In this document: positions 5,303 to 15,833 of the stretch, piece by piece | Numbering within the stretch: position 1 is the first letter of the stretch | Layout of the letters: the number at the start of each line of letters is the position of its first letter | Source: an uncultured Pseudomonadota bacterium | Lineage (GTDB): Bacteria > Pseudomonadota > Gammaproteobacteria > Burkholderiales > Thiobacillaceae | Direction: 5' to 3' | NCBI GenBank assembly: GCA_903835655.1 | Contig: CAILNT010000115.1 | Span: forward strand, 1 to 37,338 | Length of the DNA: 37,338 nt | Position numbers and translations under genes: made by a program | Notes under the pieces: generated by a model | The model's database searches: none | What the model saw: the letters and a program-made list of their open reading frames with translations, nothing else | What the model was told of the DNA's origin: nothing

Positions 5303-8300
5303 ATGTCCCGCGTCCTGTTCCTCAAGGGCGGTTCCGCCCTCTCCGAGTTCCGCGCAACCAAGCTGCTGCAGGCCCTCGCTCCCCTGGGGGTCGCGCAAGT
5401 GCACGCGGAGCAACGCTATTTCGTCGAACTCGGAAGCGAGCCGAACACGGCCGACTTCGCCTTCCTGTGCGAGTTGCTGGCGGCGCGCGTGCATCAGCCG
5501 GAACAGCCCGCCGTCCTGGTCACTCCACGCCTGGGCACGGTGTCTCCCTGGTCGTCCAAGGCTAGCGACATCGCCGCCAATTGCGGCCTGGGCGCGGTCA
5601 TCCGGATCGAGCATGGCGTGAGCTGGATATTGCTGAACGAGCAGGGCAAGCCGTTGCGGTCCGTGCAGGCCGCACTGCCCCATCTGCACGATCGCATGAC
5701 GGAAAGCGTGTTGCTCGACGAGCGCGACGCGGAACAATTGTTCCACCACGTCGCCCCGCAAGCGCTGCTCACGGTGGATATCCTGAAAGGCGGCAAGCAG
5801 GCCCTGGAAGCGGCCAATGCCGACATGGGGCTGGCGCTGTCGGCGGACGAGGTCGATTACCTGGTCGCCAATTTCAGGAAGGTGAAGCGCAATCCCACCG
5901 ATGTGGAATTGATGATGTTCGCTCAGGCCAATTCCGAGCACTGCCGCCACAAGATATTCAACGCCGAGTGGGTGATCGACGGCGAGAAGCAGGCGGAATC
6001 CCTGTTCGCCATGATCCGCCACACCCACAGCATGCGCCCCGAGGGCACCCTGTCCGCCTACCACGACAATGCCTCGGTGATCAAAGGGGCCACGATCCAG
6101 CGTTTCTACCCGGATGCGAAGCGGCTCTACCGTTCCCATGAGGAACCCACCCACATCCTGATGAAGGTGGAGACCCATAATCACCCGACCGCCATCGCCC
6201 CGTTCGCCGGAGCGGCCACCGGTTCCGGCGGCGAGATCCGCGACGAGGGTGCGGTGGGGCAGGGCTCCAAGCCGAAGGCCGGTCTGTGCGGGTTTACCGT
6301 CTCCAACCTGCGTATACCCGGCTTTGAACAGCCATGGGAGCGCGAGCATGGCAAACCGCTCGGCCGCCCCGGGCGCATCGTCTCGCCCTTGCAGATCATG
6401 ATCGATGCCCCGCTGGGCGCGGCCGCTTTCAACAACGAATTCGGCCGGCCCAATCTCACCGGCTATTTTCGCAGCTTCGAAATGGAGACGCCGGATGGCA
6501 GTGTGCGCGGCTACCACAAGCCGATCATGCTGGCCGGGGGCCTGGGCAACATCCAGGAACGCCATATCGACAAGCACCGCTTCGCCGCCGGCACCCTGCT
6601 GATCCAGTTGGGTGGGCCTGGTCTCCTGATCGGCCTGGGCGGGGGCGCGGCGTCGAGCATGGGTGCCGGGTCGAACACCGAGGGCCTGGACTTCAACTCC
6701 GTGCAGCGCGGCAACCCGGAAATCCAGCGCCGCGCCCAGGAAGTCATCGACCGCTGCTGGCAGATGGGGGCGAAGAACCCCATCCTCTCGGTGCATGACG
6801 TCGGCGCCGGCGGGCTCTCCAATGCCATGCCGGAGCTGGCGCACGGGGCGGGTCTGGGTGCCGTATTCGAACTGCGCGACGTGCCCAGCCTGGAGCCGGG
6901 CATGAGCCCACGGGAAATCTGGTGCAACGAGGCGCAGGAACGCTACGTGCTGGCCATCGCCCCGGAAAACCTGGCCCTGTTCAAAAAACTGTGCGAGCGC
7001 GAACGCTGTCCCTACGCCGTGGCCGGCCACGCCACGGACGACGGCCGCCTGATCGTCGGCGACCGCCATTTCGGCAACAACGCTGTCGACATGGACATGG
7101 AAGTCCTGCTCGGCAAGCCGCCGCGCATGACCCGCGACGTGAAACGCCAGTCGCCCCTGCTCCGGCCCTTCGATGCCGAGGGTTTGAACCTGAAGGAGAT
7201 CGCCTATCGCGTGCTGCGCCACCCCACCGTGGCCAGCAAGTCCTTCCTCATCACGATCGGCGACCGAACCGTGGGCGGTTTTACCGCGCGCGACCAGTGC
7301 GTCGGCCCCTGGCAGATGCCGGTGGCGGATGTCGCGGTCACGACCATGGGCTACGAGGGATATCTGGGCGAGGCGATGGCGCTGGGCGAAAGGCCCCCTC
7401 TCGCCCTGATCGACCCGGCTGCATCGGGGCGCATGGCCGTGGGGGAAGCCATCACCAACCTGGCGGCCGCGGCTATCGGCGACATTTCCGACATCCGGCT
7501 CTCCGCCAACTGGATGGCCGCCGCGGGCCACCCCGGCGAGGATGCCGCCTTGTACGACACGGTGCGCGCAGTGGGACTGGCGCTTTGCCCCTCCTTGAAC
7601 ATCAGTATTCCGGTGGGCAAGGACTCCATGTCCATGGCAACCCGTTGGCAGGACGAGGGCATCGACAAGGCGGTGGTGTCGCCGCTCTCCCTCATCGTCA
7701 CCGCCTTCGCTCCCAGCCCGGATGCGCGCCGCACCCTGACGCCGCAATTGCGCATCGACCAGGGAGAGACAGACCTGATCCTGCTCGACCTCGGTCACGG
7801 CCGTAATCGTCTGGGTGGGTCCATCCTCGCCCAGGTCTGCGGCGAATTGGGCGATACCTGCCCCGATCTCGAGGACGCCACGCGTTTACGGGCCTTCTTC
7901 GCCTTGATCCAGAAACTCAACGGCGAGGGAAAGTTGCTCGCTTACCACGATCGCGGCGATGGCGGCCTGTTTGCCAGCCTCTGTGAGATGGCCTTCGCCG
8001 GTCGCTGCGGCGTCGACCTGGACGTCGACGAACTGCGCTATCACCGCATCCACGACGACATCATGGAAGACGTGGAGGACGCACCCGATCCGCACGAGCC
8101 CTATTCCAGCCGGCTGTTCGGCATTTTGTTCAACGAGGAACTGGGTGCCTTGATTCAGGTGCGCCGCGACGACACCCGTGCCGTCATGGACGCGTGCCTG
8201 GAGGCCGGCATGCGCGATGAGTTCTACATCATCGGCACGACCAACGGCAAAGACCGCGTGCGCATCCTGCGCGAGGGTGTGGCGGTGTTCAACGAATCCC

Positions 8301-9244
8301 GAGGCGATCTCCTCGCCGCCTGGTCGGAAACCAGCCACCGTATCCAGGCCCTGCGTGACAACCCGGATTGTGCACGTCAGGAATTCGCCGGGTTGACGAA
8401 GAAGAACAACCCGGGTCTGCACGCCGAGTTGAGTTTCGATCCGAACGAAGATGTGGCCGCACCCTTCATCAAGAAGCGTGCCCAGCCCAAGGTGGCCATC
8501 CTGCGCGAACAGGGCGTCAACGGCGAGGTGGAAATGGCCGCGGCCTTCGCGCGCGCCGGCTTTGCCGCCGTCGATGTGCACATGAGCGACATCCTCGCCG
8601 GCCGGGTGAAACTCGCGGACTTCAAGGGGCTGGCCGCTTGCGGCGGTTTTTCCTACGGCGACGTACTCGGCGCCGGCGGCGGCTGGGCCGCCTCGATCCT
8701 GCACAACGCCCGTGCCCGCGACGAATTTCAGGCCTACTTTGCGCGCGGCGATAGCTTCGCCCTGGGGGTTTGCAACGGCTGCCAGATGATGAGTCGCCTG
8801 AAGGACATCATCCCGGGTGCTGCGCACTGGCCTCGCTTCGAACGCAATCTCTCGGAACAGTTCGAGGCTCGTTTCGTCATGGTGGAGGTTCCGGAAACGC
8901 CCTCCATCCTGTTCGCGGGCATGGCGGGCAGCCGCATGCCCGTGGTCGTGTCGCATGGCGAGGGCAGGGTGGTGTTCGACAGCAAACAGCAGCGCCGCGA
9001 CGCCGAGATCTGCCTGCGCTACGTCGACAACCGTGGCCGCAAGACCGAAGCCTACCCACAGAATCCCAACGGCTCACCCAAGGGGATCACCGGGTTGACC
9101 ACGGCGGATGGCCGCTTCAGCATCATGATGCCGCATCCGGAACGACTGTTTCGCGCAGTGCAACATTCCTGGAAACCCGCCGACTGGCGGGAAGACGGCC
9201 CGTGGCTGCGCCTATTCAGGAATGCGAGAAAGTGGGTGGGGTGA
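5303..9244 (+). CDS. purL: Phosphoribosylformylglycinamidine synthase, long form
   Basis: The 1313-aa product is the single-chain FGAM synthase of beta/gammaproteobacteria, which turns FGAR, glutamine and ATP into FGAM in purine synthesis. The N-terminal PurS-like region is followed by the linker and first AIR-synthase-like half ([20 protein letters not shown]), a second half ([33 protein letters not shown]), and a C-terminal glutaminase domain. The glutaminase has nucleophile C1157 in [10 protein letters not shown] and a distal [11 protein letters not shown] carrying the catalytic His and Glu. Length is normal for the long form. The 3' end overlaps the tail of the convergent ccoI gene by 33 bp. 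Confidence 0.97.
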   Translation: MSRVLFLKGGSALSEFRATKLLQALAPLGVAQVHAEQRYFVELGSEPNTADFAFLCELLAARVHQPEQPAVLVTPRLGTVSPWSSKASDIAANCGLGAVIRIEHGVSWILLNEQGKPLRSVQAALPHLHDRMTESVLLDERDAEQLFHHVAPQALLTVDILKGGKQALEAANADMGLALSADEVDYLVANFRKVKRNPTDVELMMFAQANSEHCRHKIFNAEWVIDGEKQAESLFAMIRHTHSMRPEGTLSAYHDNASVIKGATIQRFYPDAKRLYRSHEEPTHILMKVETHNHPTAIAPFAGAATGSGGEIRDEGAVGQGSKPKAGLCGFTVSNLRIPGFEQPWEREHGKPLGRPGRIVSPLQIMIDAPLGAAAFNNEFGRPNLTGYFRSFEMETPDGSVRGYHKPIMLAGGLGNIQERHIDKHRFAAGTLLIQLGGPGLLIGLGGGAASSMGAGSNTEGLDFNSVQRGNPEIQRRAQEVIDRCWQMGAKNPILSVHDVGAGGLSNAMPELAHGAGLGAVFELRDVPSLEPGMSPREIWCNEAQERYVLAIAPENLALFKKLCERERCPYAVAGHATDDGRLIVGDRHFGNNAVDMDMEVLLGKPPRMTRDVKRQSPLLRPFDAEGLNLKEIAYRVLRHPTVASKSFLITIGDRTVGGFTARDQCVGPWQMPVADVAVTTMGYEGYLGEAMALGERPPLALIDPAASGRMAVGEAITNLAAAAIGDISDIRLSANWMAAAGHPGEDAALYDTVRAVGLALCPSLNISIPVGKDSMSMATRWQDEGIDKAVVSPLSLIVTAFAPSPDARRTLTPQLRIDQGETDLILLDLGHGRNRLGGSILAQVCGELGDTCPDLEDATRLRAFFALIQKLNGEGKLLAYHDRGDGGLFASLCEMAFAGRCGVDLDVDELRYHRIHDDIMEDVEDAPDPHEPYSSRLFGILFNEELGALIQVRRDDTRAVMDACLEAGMRDEFYIIGTTNGKDRVRILREGVAVFNESRGDLLAAWSETSHRIQALRDNPDCARQEFAGLTKKNNPGLHAELSFDPNEDVAAPFIKKRAQPKVAILREQGVNGEVEMAAAFARAGFAAVDVHMSDILAGRVKLADFKGLAACGGFSYGDVLGAGGGWAASILHNARARDEFQAYFARGDSFALGVCNGCQMMSRLKDIIPGAAHWPRFERNLSEQFEARFVMVEVPETPSILFAGMAGSRMPVVVSHGEGRVVFDSKQQRRDAEICLRYVDNRGRKTEAYPQNPNGSPKGITGLTTADGRFSIMMPHPERLFRAVQHSWKPADWREDGPWLRLFRNARKWVG

Positions 9245-11677
9245 ACCGGCGTCGCCCGCCGCTTTCGTGGCGTTGCCCGGCTTGGCCAGGCGCATGGCGT
9301 TGAGCACCACCAGCAGCGACGACAGCGACATGCCGATGCCAGCCAGCCAGGGCGTGACATAGCCCATTGCGGCGGCGGGGATGGCGATGGCGTTGTAGAG
9401 CACGGACCAGGCGAGATTCTGGCGGATGATGCTCTGAGTCTTGCGCGCCACCCTTACACCGTCTGCCAGCCGGCCGATTTCCGAAGAGAGCAGGACCATG
9501 TCGGCCGCGGCCTGGGCAGCTTCCGCGCCCTGGTCCACGGCGATGGAAACCTGCGCCTGCGCCAGCACCGGTGCGTCGTTCACGCCGTCGCCGGTCATGG
9601 CGACGATGCAGCCCGCCCGCTGCATGGTTTTCACCGCTTCCAGCTTGTCCTGAGGCAGCATGCCGCCGCGCGCGTCTTCGATACCGAGTTCGCGGGCGAG
9701 GGCCGCGACGTTTTCCGCGCGGTCGCCGGAATAGAGGTGCAGCCGCACGCCCAGGCCCTTCAGTTCTTCGATGAGCCGCCGCGCCTGGGGACGGGTCGCG
9801 TCCCCCAGGGCAAACCAGGCGAGCACGCCCTGCGCGTCGGCCAGGCCGACCAGTGAGGCGCCTGCCGGCAGGACATCGCCTGGAGGTGTGGCGTGGAGGA
9901 AATCGGGCGAGCCCAGGCGCAAGACCACGCCGTCGATGCTGCCCTCGATGCCGAGGCCGGCATGGTAGTGCAGCGCTTCGGCGTTGAGCGGCGTATCCCC
10001 GGCGGCTTCGCGCAGCGCCGCCGCGATCGGATGGGTGGCGCCCTGTTCCAGCGCGCGGGCGAGTGCGAGCGCATGCTCGCGGCTGCCGCGCAGGACCACT
10101 ACGTCCAGCAAGCTGAAGTCGCCGGTGGTCAGCGTGCCGGTCTTGTCGAACACGAAATCCGTGGCGTGCGCCAGGGTTTCCAGGGCATGGCCGCGCGTGG
10201 CGAGCAGGCCGACACGGGTGAGCCGGCCCAGGGCGGCGGTGAGCGCTGCCGGGGTGGCCAGAGACAGCGCGCAGGGGCAGGAGACGACCAGCACCGATAC
10301 GGTGATCCAGAAGGCACGACTGATGTCCACGTATATCCAGATGCCGGCCACGCTGGCGGCGACCAGGAGCAAGGCGAAGACGAACCAGCCGGCGACGCGG
10401 TCGGCCAGCTTGGCCAGGCGCGGCTTCTCCGCGAGCGCCCGGTCGAGCAGGCGGACGATACCCGAGAGCACGGTATCCGCGCCGACCTTCTCCACCCTCA
10501 CGATCAATGGACTGGCGAGATTGATCGTGCCGCCGATGATGAAGCTCCCGGTACGCTTGGCGACGGGGTGCGATTCGCCGGTGAGCAGGGCTTCGTTGAC
10601 ACTGGATTCGCCCTCGGCCACCGCGCCGTCTGCCGGGAAGCTGTCGCCCGGACCCACCAGGACGAAGTCTCCGGGTGAGAGCTTCACGGCGGCGATGGTT
10701 TCTTCCTCGCGCTCGTCGGGGAAGCCGGGTAGCTTCACGGCGGCGGCGGGAATCAGCTTGATCAGGCTTTCCGCGGCTTCCGCCGAGCGCTTGCGCGCGT
10801 TCATTTCCAGGAAGCGGCCGGTGAGCAGGAAGAAGACAAACATGGTCACCGAGTCGAAATAGACGTGTTCCGCGCCGATAAGGGTGCCGTAGACGCTGGC
10901 GGCGTAGGCCGCGCCCACGCCCAATGCGACTGGCACGTCCATTCCCGCGCGCTTGAGCCTCAGGTCGCGCCAGGCGCCCTGGAAGAAGGGCAGGGCGGAG
11001 TAGAACACCACCGGCGTGGTGAGAAACAGGCTAGCCGCGCGCATCAGGGCTTTCAGGTCCGACTCCATGACATCCTGATAGGCCAGATAGGTCGGCACGG
11101 CGTACATCATCACCTGCATCATCCCCAGGCCGGCGATGGCCAGGCGCCGGATCGCGGTATTGCGCTCCTTGCGGAACAGGTCTTCCTGACGGCTGCTGTC
11201 GAAGGGGTAGGCCAGATAACCGATGTGCTGGATGCTGGAGAGGATGTCCGAGAGGTGGATGCGGCTCTCGTCCCAGCGTACCCGGGCGCGCCGCGTGGAG
11301 AAATTGATGTCCGCGGAGAGCACCCCCGGCAGGCTGTGCAGGTGACGCTCGTTGAGCCAGACGCAAGCGGCGCAGACGATGCCTTCCAGTATCAGGTTGG
11401 CCTCGCGCTGGTCGCCTTCGCTCCTCACGAAACTTTGCTGGACTTCCGGCAGATCGTAGAGCTTGAGATTCTTGAGTTCTTCCAGCGCGGCTTCCGCGGT
11501 CTTGGGCAGGTCGGTGCGCAGGCGGTAGTAGTCGGCGTTGCCGGAGTCGATGATGGTCTGCGCCACAGCCTGGCAGCCGGCGCAACAGCCGGGCTCCACG
11601 CGTTCCTGATAGCGGATGGGATAACGGGCGCCGTTCGCTACCGGTTCGCCACAGTGAAAGCAGTGGGTGTCAGTCAT
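9212..11677 (-). CDS. ccoI: Copper-translocating P1B-type ATPase, CcoI/FixI type
   Basis: The 821-aa protein starts with a Cys-rich segment (HCFHCGEPV, then GCCAGCQAV), which is characteristic of CcoI/FixI. A heavy-metal-associated domain with [10 protein letters not shown] follows. The P-type core has the membrane CPC motif ([16 protein letters not shown]), a phosphorylated Asp in FDKTGTLT, the nucleotide-domain HP pair ([10 protein letters not shown]) and hinge [10 protein letters not shown]. This subtype exports copper to the periplasm for assembly of cbb3-type cytochrome oxidase. The ccoNOP and ccoS genes are not visible here. Its tail overlaps purL by 33 bp in convergent orientation. A 45-bp gap separates it from the upstream hypC on the same strand. 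Confidence 0.92.
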   Translation of the reverse strand: MTDTHCFHCGEPVANGARYPIRYQERVEPGCCAGCQAVAQTIIDSGNADYYRLRTDLPKTAEAALEELKNLKLYDLPEVQQSFVRSEGDQREANLILEGIVCAACVWLNERHLHSLPGVLSADINFSTRRARVRWDESRIHLSDILSSIQHIGYLAYPFDSSRQEDLFRKERNTAIRRLAIAGLGMMQVMMYAVPTYLAYQDVMESDLKALMRAASLFLTTPVVFYSALPFFQGAWRDLRLKRAGMDVPVALGVGAAYAASVYGTLIGAEHVYFDSVTMFVFFLLTGRFLEMNARKRSAEAAESLIKLIPAAAVKLPGFPDEREEETIAAVKLSPGDFVLVGPGDSFPADGAVAEGESSVNEALLTGESHPVAKRTGSFIIGGTINLASPLIVRVEKVGADTVLSGIVRLLDRALAEKPRLAKLADRVAGWFVFALLLVAASVAGIWIYVDISRAFWITVSVLVVSCPCALSLATPAALTAALGRLTRVGLLATRGHALETLAHATDFVFDKTGTLTTGDFSLLDVVVLRGSREHALALARALEQGATHPIAAALREAAGDTPLNAEALHYHAGLGIEGSIDGVVLRLGSPDFLHATPPGDVLPAGASLVGLADAQGVLAWFALGDATRPQARRLIEELKGLGVRLHLYSGDRAENVAALARELGIEDARGGMLPQDKLEAVKTMQRAGCIVAMTGDGVNDAPVLAQAQVSIAVDQGAEAAQAAADMVLLSSEIGRLADGVRVARKTQSIIRQNLAWSVLYNAIAIPAAAMGYVTPWLAGIGMSLSSLLVVLNAMRLAKPGNATKAAGDAGSPHPLSRIPE

Positions 11678-11722
11678 GGCGCGGCATTCTAGCAGGCTGC
11701 CGCGCCCGCCCCGCCCGCAGCC

Positions 11723-11953
11723 TCAATGGCCGATCTCGGCGAGGATCTGGTCGAACAACTCCCAGGCCAGGCGGGCGTCCACCTCGCTGACTTTTTGCAG
11801 GGCGTTGCCCTGGTTGACCATGACATATTCGCCAACGCTGGGCGGGTCGTCCCACAGCGAGAACAGGGAGACGTCGCGGATGACCCCCTTGGCTTCACAG
11901 CGCGCCCTGAGGCCTTCGATGGACTGGATCTGCATGGGGATGGAGAGGCACAT
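11723..11953 (-). CDS. hypC: HypC/HupF-family hydrogenase maturation chaperone, isolated
   Basis: The 76-aa product begins MCLSIPMQIQSIEG. The invariant N-terminal Met-Cys of HypC fixes the start at 11951-11953, although the frame is open further upstream. The remainder (ARCEAKGVIRDVSLFSLWDD, GEYVMVNQGNALQKVSEVDA) follows the HypC beta-barrel pattern, with Y-V-x-V followed by A-x2-K/V. HypC carries the Fe(CN)2CO unit with HypD and docks on the [NiFe]-hydrogenase large subunit. No hypD, hypE or hydrogenase gene is in the window, so it is either an orphan member or works with genes elsewhere. No strong ribosome site precedes it. Confidence 0.85.
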   Translation of the reverse strand: MCLSIPMQIQSIEGLRARCEAKGVIRDVSLFSLWDDPPSVGEYVMVNQGNALQKVSEVDARLAWELFDQILAEIGH

Positions 11954-12050
11954 GGGTGCCAAGTGTAGCGGTTCCCGTGCATTTCCGGGCAGGGTCGAGG
12001 CCACAGGACAGACTTTTCACCGGTTGATGTCGAATCAACGCGGGAAGGGC

Positions 12051-12079
12051 TTAATGTGCTCGCGATTTATCTGTAGAAT
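12051..12079 (+). promoter_or_regulatory. Candidate sigma-70 promoter for petABC
   Basis: A TAGAAT hexamer (12074-12079) lies 17 bp after TTAATG (12051-12056), in the gap between divergent hypC and petA. The -35 match is poor. A start near 12086 would leave a leader of about 95 nt before petA. Confidence 0.35.
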
Positions 12080-12179
12080 GCGCGATTTGTTGGGCCGGCA
12101 ACCTGTGTACTCGACCTGAATATCTGAAATCGAGTGCCGAGTCGGCGAAAATTTTCATCCCTCAGGCAGGATAAATGTT

Positions 12180-12776
12180 ATGAGTGACAAGAGCGTTGAC
12201 AACTCCAAACGCCGCTTTCTGGTGACCCTGGCTTCGGCGACAGGCGGTGTGGCTGCATTGGGCGTCGCTACGCCCTTCGTCATGAGCATGATGCCCAGTG
12301 CGCGCGCGAAAGCCGCTGGCGCACCGGTGGAAGTGGACCTCAGCAAGGTCGAGCCAGGCATGCTCCTGGCCGTGGAATGGCGGGGCAAGCCGGTGTGGGT
12401 GGTCAATCGCAGCAAAGAAATGCTGGATTTGCTCACCAAGCACGATGCCCGCCTGACCGACCCGATGTGCGAGGTTCCGCAGCAGCCCGATTACTGCAAG
12501 AACGTGACCCGTTCGATCAAGCCGGAGTATCTGATCGTCGTGGGTATCTGTACTCACCTGGGCTGTTCGCCGAATTTCCGCAAGGAAGTCGGCCCGGCAG
12601 ACCTGGGGTCCGATTGGCCGGGCGGCTGGTTGTGCCCCTGCCACGGTTCGCGTTTCGACCTGTCCGCACGGGTTTTCAATGGTTCACCCGCGCCGACCAA
12701 CCTGGTTATTCCGCCGCACAAGTATCTGTCCGACACCAAAGTACTGATCGGTGTGGATCAGGGCGCGGCCGCCTGA
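12180..12776 (+). CDS. petA: Rieske iron-sulfur subunit of cytochrome bc1
   Basis: The 198-aa protein has an N-terminal anchor preceded by a twin-arginine-like KRRFLVTLAS (near 10-19), as in other proteobacterial Rieske proteins exported folded by Tat. Box I is CTHLGC (C124, H126 ligands; C129 disulfide) and box II is CPCHGS (C152, H155 ligands; C154 disulfide). It moves electrons from quinol at the Qo site to cytochrome c1. It is the first gene of petA-petB-petC, 21 bp before petB. A two-codon frame (ATG TTA TGA, 12175-12183) just upstream ends across the petA start codon and could couple translation. Confidence 0.97.
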   Translation: MSDKSVDNSKRRFLVTLASATGGVAALGVATPFVMSMMPSARAKAAGAPVEVDLSKVEPGMLLAVEWRGKPVWVVNRSKEMLDLLTKHDARLTDPMCEVPQQPDYCKNVTRSIKPEYLIVVGICTHLGCSPNFRKEVGPADLGSDWPGGWLCPCHGSRFDLSARVFNGSPAPTNLVIPPHKYLSDTKVLIGVDQGAAA

Positions 12777-12797
12777 TTGCAAAGAGGGGACTGAATA

Positions 12798-14024
12798 ATG
12801 GAAAAACTGCTTAACTGGGTGGATGAGCGTTTCCCGCTCACCGCCAGCTACAAGGCGCATCTGTCCGAATACTTCGCGCCGAAGAACTTCAACTTCTGGT
12901 ACTACTTCGGCTCGCTTGCGCTGATGGTGCTGGTGATCCAGATCGTTTCCGGCATCTTCCTGACCATGCACTACAAACCGGACGCGCTGCTCGCCTTCGC
13001 CTCCGTCGAGTACATCATGCGAGACGTGGATTTCGGCTGGCTGATCCGCTACGTCCATTCCACCGGCGCATCCATGTTCTTCGTGGTGGTCTACCTGCAC
13101 ATGTTCCGTGGCCTGATCTACGGTTCTTACCGGCAGCCGCGCGAACTGATCTGGTTGTTCGGCGTGATCATCTACCTGGTGCTGATGGGTGAAGCCTTCA
13201 TGGGCTACCTCCTGCCTTGGGGGCAGATGTCCTACTGGGGCGCGCAGGTGATCGTCAACCTGTTCTCCGCCGTACCCTTCATCGGTGAAGACCTGTCGCT
13301 CTGGATACGTGGCGACTTCGTGGTGTCGGATGCCACCTTGAATCGTTTCTTCGCGTTCCACGTGATCGCGCTGCCGCTGGTCCTGGTGGGCCTGGTCGTC
13401 GCCCACCTGGTTGCGCTGCATGAAGTCGGCTCGAATAACCCCGACGGTGTCGAAATCAAGAAGCTCAAGGGTGCGGACGGCCATCCCCTGGACGGCATTC
13501 CCTTCCACCCCTACTACACGGTGAAGGACATCCTGGGTGTCGTGGTCTTCCTGATGGTGTTCGCGGCCATCGTGTTCTTCGCCCCGGAAATGGGCGGCTA
13601 CTTCCTGGAAGCGAATAACTTCATTCCCGCCGACTCGCTGAAGACGCCGCCGCATATCGCCCCGGTGTGGTACTTCACGCCCTACTACGCGATCCTGCGC
13701 GCCATCCCGCCGTTGTTCGGCTCGCAGTTCCCCGGTGTGGCAGCGATGGGCGTATCGGTCTTGATCTTCTTCGCGCTGCCCTGGCTGGACCGTTCCCCGG
13801 TCAAGTCGATACGCTATCGCGGCCCGAAGTTCAAGATCGCCCTGGGCTTGTTCCTGATCGCCTTCATCGGTCTGGGTATATTGGGTGTCCTGCCCGTTTC
13901 GCCCTTGTACACCGTGCTCTCGCGCGTTTTCTCCGTGGTCTATTTCGCGTTCTTCCTGCTCATGCCTTGGTACACCAAGAACGATACCTTCAAGCCGGTT
14001 CCGGAAAGGGTGATCTTCAAATGA
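12798..14024 (+). CDS. petB: Cytochrome b subunit of the bc1 complex
   Basis: The 408-aa membrane protein has the cytochrome b core with eight or more hydrophobic helices. Conserved segments include the haem-helix stretch YVHSTGASMFFVVVYLHMFR, GYLLPWGQMSYWGAQVI and, in the fourth helix, FAFHVIALPLVLVGLVVAHL. The Qo motif is PVWY in IAPVWYFTPYYAILRAIPP, so the Glu of canonical PEWY is replaced by Val, as is usual in beta/gammaproteobacteria. It oxidises quinol and passes electrons across the inner membrane. Its TGA overlaps the ATG of petC (ATGA), implying translational coupling. Confidence 0.97.
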   Translation: MEKLLNWVDERFPLTASYKAHLSEYFAPKNFNFWYYFGSLALMVLVIQIVSGIFLTMHYKPDALLAFASVEYIMRDVDFGWLIRYVHSTGASMFFVVVYLHMFRGLIYGSYRQPRELIWLFGVIIYLVLMGEAFMGYLLPWGQMSYWGAQVIVNLFSAVPFIGEDLSLWIRGDFVVSDATLNRFFAFHVIALPLVLVGLVVAHLVALHEVGSNNPDGVEIKKLKGADGHPLDGIPFHPYYTVKDILGVVVFLMVFAAIVFFAPEMGGYFLEANNFIPADSLKTPPHIAPVWYFTPYYAILRAIPPLFGSQFPGVAAMGVSVLIFFALPWLDRSPVKSIRYRGPKFKIALGLFLIAFIGLGILGVLPVSPLYTVLSRVFSVVYFAFFLLMPWYTKNDTFKPVPERVIFK

Positions 14025-14752
14025 AAAAACTGATCTTCTTCTTCCTGGCTTTGCCACTGGTGGCGCTGGCTTCCGAGTCCGGCGTGCCTCTCGACCACGC
14101 TCCGGTCAGCCTGAACAACCATGAGTCCTTGCAGCGCGGCGCGCGGGTGTTCGTGAACTACTGCCTCACCTGCCACAGCGCCGGTTACATGCGTTACAAC
14201 CGCATGCAGGATCTGGGCTTGAGCGAAAACCAGATCAAGGACAATCTGCTCTACGCTGCGGAAAAACCGGGTGCCACCATGCAGGTGGCCATGCGCCCCG
14301 CCGAGGCCAAGAGTTGGTTCGGCGCCGCACCGCCCGACTTGTCCGTCATCACCCGCTCACGCGGGGCCGATTGGGTCTACACCTACCTGCGCGGCTTCTA
14401 CCGTGACGACGAGCGCCCCACCGGCTGGAACAACACGGTGTTCGACAAGGTCAGCATGCCACATGTCCTGCAGGAATTGCAGGGCCAGATGGTGCCGGTC
14501 TACCACACCATAAAGGGTGAGGATGGCAAGCCGGAGCAGGTCATCGAACGCTTCGAACTCGCCAAACCAGGCAAGTTGACGCTGCCCGAGTACGACGCCC
14601 TGGTCGGCGATCTGGTCAACTACCTCGACTGGATGGGCGAGCCCGCCAAAGGCGCGCGCATGACCACCGGCATCTTCGTCCTGTTGTTCCTGGGCGTGTT
14701 TTTCATCATCGCTTTCTACTTGAAGAAAGAATTCTGGAAGGACCTGCACTGA
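14021..14752 (+). CDS. petC: Cytochrome c1 subunit of the bc1 complex
   Basis: The 243-aa protein starts with a Sec signal (MKKLIFFFLALPLVALASES). It has one CxxCH haem site (C48, C51, H52 in NYCLTCHSAG) and a C-terminal anchor (GIFVLLFLGVFFIIAFYL) ending in a basic/aromatic tail. It takes electrons from the Rieske protein and gives them to periplasmic cytochrome c. The start overlaps the petB stop by four bases. The frame is open about 350 bp upstream inside petB, but the signal peptide and ATGA overlap decide the start. Confidence 0.96.
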   Translation: MKKLIFFFLALPLVALASESGVPLDHAPVSLNNHESLQRGARVFVNYCLTCHSAGYMRYNRMQDLGLSENQIKDNLLYAAEKPGATMQVAMRPAEAKSWFGAAPPDLSVITRSRGADWVYTYLRGFYRDDERPTGWNNTVFDKVSMPHVLQELQGQMVPVYHTIKGEDGKPEQVIERFELAKPGKLTLPEYDALVGDLVNYLDWMGEPAKGARMTTGIFVLLFLGVFFIIAFYLKKEFWKDLH

Positions 14753-14769
14753 GCGGGGCATAACACTCA

Positions 14770-15369
14770 ATGATGATTCTTTACTCGGGCACGGCGTGCC
14801 CGTTCAGCCACCGTTGCAGGATCGTCCTGTACGAGAAGGGCATGGATTTCGAAATCCGCGATGTGGACTTGCACGACAAGCCCGATGACATCGCGGCCAT
14901 GAACCCGTACAACCGCGTCCCCATCCTGGTGGAACGCGATCTCACCCTGTACGAGTCCAACATCATCAACGAGTACATCGACGAGCGTTTTCCGCATCCG
15001 CAACTGATGCCGGCAGACCCGGTGATGCGGGCCCGTGCTCGCCTGTTCCTCTATAACTTCGAGCACGACCTGTTTTCACACATCGGCGATCTCGAGCACG
15101 GCACGACCAAGGCCGCCGAGAAATCGCGGGTCATCGTGCGTGACAATCTGACCCAGATCGCACCGATATTCGCCAAGCAAAAGCATATCCTGGGCGAGGA
15201 CTACTCCATGCTGGACGTGGCCATCGCCCCCTTGCTGTGGCGCCTCGAGCACTACGGCATCCAGTTGCCCAAGCAGGGTCTGCCCATACTCAAATACGCG
15301 GAACGCCTGTTCTCCCGCCCAGCCTTCATCGAAGCGCTGACGCCGGTGGAAAAGGCCATGCGCAAGTAG
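14770..15369 (+). CDS. sspA: Stringent starvation protein A (glutathione-S-transferase fold)
   Basis: The 199-aa protein has an N-terminal thioredoxin-like half (MMILYSGTACPFSHRCRIVL, NPYNRVPILVERDLTLYES) and an alpha-helical GST C-terminal half. SspA binds RNA polymerase and modulates transcription under starvation and acid stress; the SspA-type GSTs lack ordinary transferase activity. It follows petC by 17 bp and precedes sspB, the order commonly seen after petABC in beta/gammaproteobacteria, so it is probably transcribed with the bc1 genes. Confidence 0.93.
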   Translation: MMILYSGTACPFSHRCRIVLYEKGMDFEIRDVDLHDKPDDIAAMNPYNRVPILVERDLTLYESNIINEYIDERFPHPQLMPADPVMRARARLFLYNFEHDLFSHIGDLEHGTTKAAEKSRVIVRDNLTQIAPIFAKQKHILGEDYSMLDVAIAPLLWRLEHYGIQLPKQGLPILKYAERLFSRPAFIEALTPVEKAMRK

Positions 15370-15377
15370 TTCAGAGC

Positions 15378-15815
15378 GTGCCCGCCCTCACTCCTTCCGC
15401 ACTTTCGCAGCAGCCCTACTTTCTCCGCGCCCTCTACGAGTGGTGCGTGGATAGCGGGTTCACGCCCTATCTCACGGTGCGTGTGGATCATCGCACGCGC
15501 GTTCCGCAAGGCTACGTCAAGGATGGCCAGATCGTCCTCAACCTGGGCCCCAGCGCGGTGCGCAACCTCAATATGGACAACGACTGGGTTACTTTCTCGG
15601 CCCGGTTCGGGGGCGTTTCCCACACGATCGAAGTGCCCATGGCCAATGTCCTGGCGATCTACGCGCGCGAGACCGGTGAGGGCATGGGTTTTGCGGCCGA
15701 GGGCGAGAACGCAGCCTTGGCTCAGGGGGACGCTGAAATCGGCGCGGATACGGTTCCAAGCAGCGAGCCGCCCAAACCGCCACGCGGACGCCCTCAGTTG
15801 ACTGTGGTCAAATAG
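15378..15815 (+). CDS. sspB: ClpXP protease specificity-enhancing factor
   Basis: The 145-aa product begins at GTG 15378 (VPALTPSALSQQPYFLRALY), eight bases after the sspA stop. The folded domain (EWCVDSGFTPYLTVRVDH, GYVKDGQIVLNLGPSAVRNL) binds ssrA-tagged substrates. An acidic, Ala-rich linker follows, then the ClpX-docking tail RGRPQLTVVK. It delivers tmRNA-tagged proteins to ClpXP. No ATG lies near the conserved N-terminus, and the ribosome site is weak, consistent with coupling to sspA. Confidence 0.93.
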   Translation: MPALTPSALSQQPYFLRALYEWCVDSGFTPYLTVRVDHRTRVPQGYVKDGQIVLNLGPSAVRNLNMDNDWVTFSARFGGVSHTIEVPMANVLAIYARETGEGMGFAAEGENAALAQGDAEIGADTVPSSEPPKPPRGRPQLTVVK

Positions 15816-15833
15816 AGCTTACCCAGTTTCCCC

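Noticed and set aside
5267-7798. An 843-codon open frame on the minus strand opposite purL
   Set aside because: It is an antisense shadow produced by high GC in purL, with a composition rich in Gly, His and Gln and no recognisable domain.
12684-14057. A 457-codon open frame opposite petB
   Set aside because: The plus strand holds an unmistakable cytochrome b; the antisense frame is rich in His, Gln and Glu, typical of a mirror of hydrophobic codons.
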